NCBI GenBank assembly: GCA_903928045.1
Contig: CAIYPH010000420.1
Span: 1 to 8,415 of the forward strand
Length of the DNA stretch: 8,415 bases
Reading direction: 5' to 3'
Source: an uncultured Rhodospirillales bacterium
GTDB taxonomy: Bacteria; Pseudomonadota; Alphaproteobacteria; Acetobacterales; Acetobacteraceae
The notes below the pieces were generated by a model. It searched no databases, was not told the DNA's origin, and saw only the letters and a list, made by a program, of their open reading frames with translations. The translations under genes and the position numbers were made by a program. Position 1 is the stretch's first letter, and each line of letters opens with the position of its first letter. Shown here one piece after another: positions 6,999 to 8,415 of the stretch.

Positions 6999-7748
6999 CT
7001 ACTTGCCCTTCGACTTGCCGTGTTTGGGCAACCACCATTTGATGGGTTCCAGCTCACGCTCGATCCGCGGGCGGCCAGGCTTGCGCTTGGGCACCACCTC
7101 GACGACGGGCCGGACCTCATTCTTGGGCGGCCGACCGCGGCGGCGCGGCGGTACCTCGGCAGGGGGGGGCGCGGGGGGCGCTTCCTCGACCACTGCACCG
7201 AGCGACTGCGCGGCGCGCTCTGCCCGGGCTCGGCCGGAAACCTCGTTGGCGAGGCGGAAATTGAGCGCATCAAGCTCGCTCGCAAGAGCCGCGCGCGATG
7301 CATCCGCCCGCTTGGCCGCCTCGATCGCCTCGTCCCGCGCCATGGAGATATGGCCGAGTTTAGTTCGCAGATCCTGGATTACGGTTTGTGCCTCACGCAG
7401 CGACCGCTCGGCGGCTTCATGCGCACTACGCTCGAGACGGAGCGCTGCCTGCACGGCGTCGAGCTGCTCGCTGACCGGGCCGCTCGACCCGCGACGCTGC
7501 GCCGGTGCCTCGGCGGACCGCGTGCCGGAGACAACCATCACCGGCACCTCGCCGTCACGCACAAACCTGCGTTTCTGCCCGTCCTGGCTACCTCGACCAG
7601 TCGGCGTTGCGGAAAACGATGGCTGCTGGCCGCGGGCCTCCCGCTGAGGCTTGCCGCCGATCCGCTCGAGGGCGCGCCGCATGCGCGCTTCTGTCTGGTC
7701 AACCGGCGCCGCTGAAGATTCGTCGGGAGGAATTTGCTCGTCTGTCAC
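6999..7748 (-). CDS. Uncharacterised coiled-coil protein with two C-terminal AT-hooks
   Basis: A 249-residue protein of unknown function starting at GTG, with the plausible alternative M23 inside. Order of parts: a hydrophilic disordered N-terminus; a short motif RRFVRDGEVPVMVV (60-73); a long charged heptad-like region (about 91-183, alanine-, glutamate- and arginine-rich) that should form a coiled coil; a proline linker APPAPPPAEVPP; AT-hook-like RRRGRPPK (202-209) and KRKPGRPRI (221-229); and the tail EPIKWWLP (234-241) followed by lysines. AT-hooks bind the minor groove of AT-rich DNA, so a nucleoid or regulatory role is possible. I recall similar hypothetical proteins in alphaproteobacteria ending in EP-(I/V)-KWW, from memory only. 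It lies 138 bases upstream of the P450 operon on the same strand, and a functional link is unproven. The linker is encoded over a run of eight Cs. Confidence 0.75.
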   Translation of the reverse strand: MTDEQIPPDESSAAPVDQTEARMRRALERIGGKPQREARGQQPSFSATPTGRGSQDGQKRRFVRDGEVPVMVVSGTRSAEAPAQRRGSSGPVSEQLDAVQAALRLERSAHEAAERSLREAQTVIQDLRTKLGHISMARDEAIEAAKRADASRAALASELDALNFRLANEVSGRARAERAAQSLGAVVEEAPPAPPPAEVPPRRRGRPPKNEVRPVVEVVPKRKPGRPRIERELEPIKWWLPKHGKSKGK

Positions 7749-7922
7749 AATAGTGCTGACCCAATTCTTTTCGGCCTGGTTGGCCGGCTGACGCGCATGA
7801 CGACAAGTGCATCAGGCGACTTCGATATTAACCGAGTCGATACACTCATCCGCTGCGCTGAAACAACTGCGCAATTCACCGTTTCGCAAGTATTTTTTGC
7901 CGTGCGCGCTGAAAGACGTGTT
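7749..7922. other. Lower-GC intergenic region
   Basis: These 174 bases lie between the PEP-CTERM gene stop and the GTG start of the AT-hook gene. GC is about 50 percent (29 of 60 in 7861-7920, 32 of 60 in 7801-7860), against visibly higher values in the operons. The region should hold the promoter of the AT-hook gene, but I could not pick a convincing one, and the ribosome site before the GTG is weak. No clear terminator hairpin follows the upstream gene. A 77-residue ORF covering it looks spurious. Confidence 0.4.
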
Positions 7923-8327
7923 TTAAATAGCCTTGCCGGCGCGCCGGCGTGCATCGGCCAGGGCGGCAATTCCGCCAAGCAGCAGGTAAATACTGGCGGG
8001 TTCAGGCACGGGCGAACTGGCCGCGTTCACCAGATTGATCCCAGAGGTCGACATCGGCTTGTAGTGCAATTCGCCGCTTCCACTAAAGCTGCCGGCGACA
8101 AGCCCGCCATCGATCGGACCCGAATTGGAAACAGCAGCTCCAGGCGCGATGATTGTGCCGCCAAATTCAGTCGTGATACCGATGCTCGTGGCGTTATAGA
8201 AATTCCACAGCACATTTCCTGCGTAGGCCTGCCCATTGAAGTTGGTGCCGCCCGCCGGAGTATAATTACCTCCGGTGCCCGACGTGTCGACGTTGATTAT
8301 GAATATGCTCGCACTGCCAAGGTTCAT
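7923..8327 (-). CDS. Choice-of-anchor A / PEP-CTERM surface protein, C-terminal part, possibly a pseudogene
   Basis: The readable ORF gives 134 residues ending at TAA. The segment VLWNFYNATSI (39-49) followed by GGTIIAPGAAV (56-66), IDGGLVAGSFSGSGELH (72-88) matches the end of the choice-of-anchor A domain, a beta-rich domain of secreted proteins. The C-terminus is a PEP-CTERM sorting signal: VPEP (107-110), a hydrophobic stretch (111-124) and RRR (127-129), which directs export and membrane processing by an exosortase (EpsH/XrtA family) toward the cell surface. There is no signal peptide, and only the last part of a domain usually over 200 residues long is present. The same frame continues upstream of the ATG with family-like sequence (LLLNLTAAQLEAVGNPT) until TAG at 8394-8396. 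The gene is therefore probably a larger one broken by a nonsense or frameshift mutation near the window edge, or a truncated remnant. Confidence 0.7.
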   Translation of the reverse strand: MNLGSASIFIINVDTSGTGGNYTPAGGTNFNGQAYAGNVLWNFYNATSIGITTEFGGTIIAPGAAVSNSGPIDGGLVAGSFSGSGELHYKPMSTSGINLVNAASSPVPEPASIYLLLGGIAALADARRRAGKAI

Positions 8328-8415
8328 CGTTGGATTCCCGACAGCTTCAAGTTGCGCGGCCGTCAGGTTGAGCAGAAGTGGCTCGGTTTCTCGCTACAGC
8401 GTTTCGGTTCCGTTA

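Noticed and set aside
6718..7647. A 309-codon plus-strand ORF across the ferredoxin and AT-hook genes
   Set aside because: It overlaps two better supported minus-strand genes and gives a serine/arginine/alanine-rich product without domains.
7745..7978. A 77-codon minus-strand ORF in the low-GC gap
   Set aside because: It overlaps the end of the PEP-CTERM gene in another frame and runs into the AT-hook gene start. There is no recognisable domain, and no motif supports it.
1..8415. CRISPR arrays, tRNA or rRNA genes, insertion sequences, integrases
   Set aside because: No regularly spaced repeats, cloverleaf-like segments, transposase motifs or terminal inverted repeats were seen on reading both strands.

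Overview
The window is GC-rich over most of its length, with tightly packed genes. It looks like a chromosomal segment of an alphaproteobacterium. The indicators are an AapQMP-type amino-acid transporter of the rhizobial form, a class I (ferredoxin-dependent) CYP153 alkane hydroxylase set, and an alphaproteobacterial-looking AT-hook protein ending in EPIKWW. A PEP-CTERM protein would fit a soil or aquatic member of the Rhodospirillales (for example Acetobacteraceae), but that placement is inference.

Layout from left to right. (1) Positions 2-571, plus strand: a SAM-dependent methyltransferase that lacks only its N-terminus, cut by the window edge. (2) Positions 572-743: a convergent intergenic region with two hairpins. 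(3) Positions 744-3873, minus strand: aapQ, aapM and aapP, tightly coupled, encoding two permeases and one ATPase of a polar amino-acid ABC importer; the binding protein gene aapJ is not present. (4) Positions 3976-6860, minus strand: [2Fe-2S] ferredoxin, CYP153-type cytochrome P450 and FAD-dependent ferredoxin reductase, a complete electron chain from NADH to haem in transcription order fdx-cyp-fdr. Two stacked inverted repeats lie between fdx and cyp. (5) Positions 6999-7748, minus strand: an uncharacterised coiled-coil protein with two AT-hooks. (6) Positions 7923 to the right edge, minus strand: the C-terminal part of a choice-of-anchor A / PEP-CTERM surface protein, with an in-frame stop upstream of the readable ORF.

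How the genes work together: the reductase takes electrons from NAD(P)H and passes them through the ferredoxin to the P450, which is predicted to hydroxylate medium-chain alkanes or related aliphatic chains at the terminal carbon. The aap genes follow 102 bp downstream on the same strand and could be read through from the P450 operon. The biochemical link is not obvious, and the missing aapJ suggests that the P450 module or a rearrangement separated the permease genes from their binding protein. The right end, from about 7749, is visibly lower in GC and carries the broken-looking surface-protein gene, which suggests a different history from the operons. I saw no tRNA, rRNA, CRISPR array, transposase or integrase.
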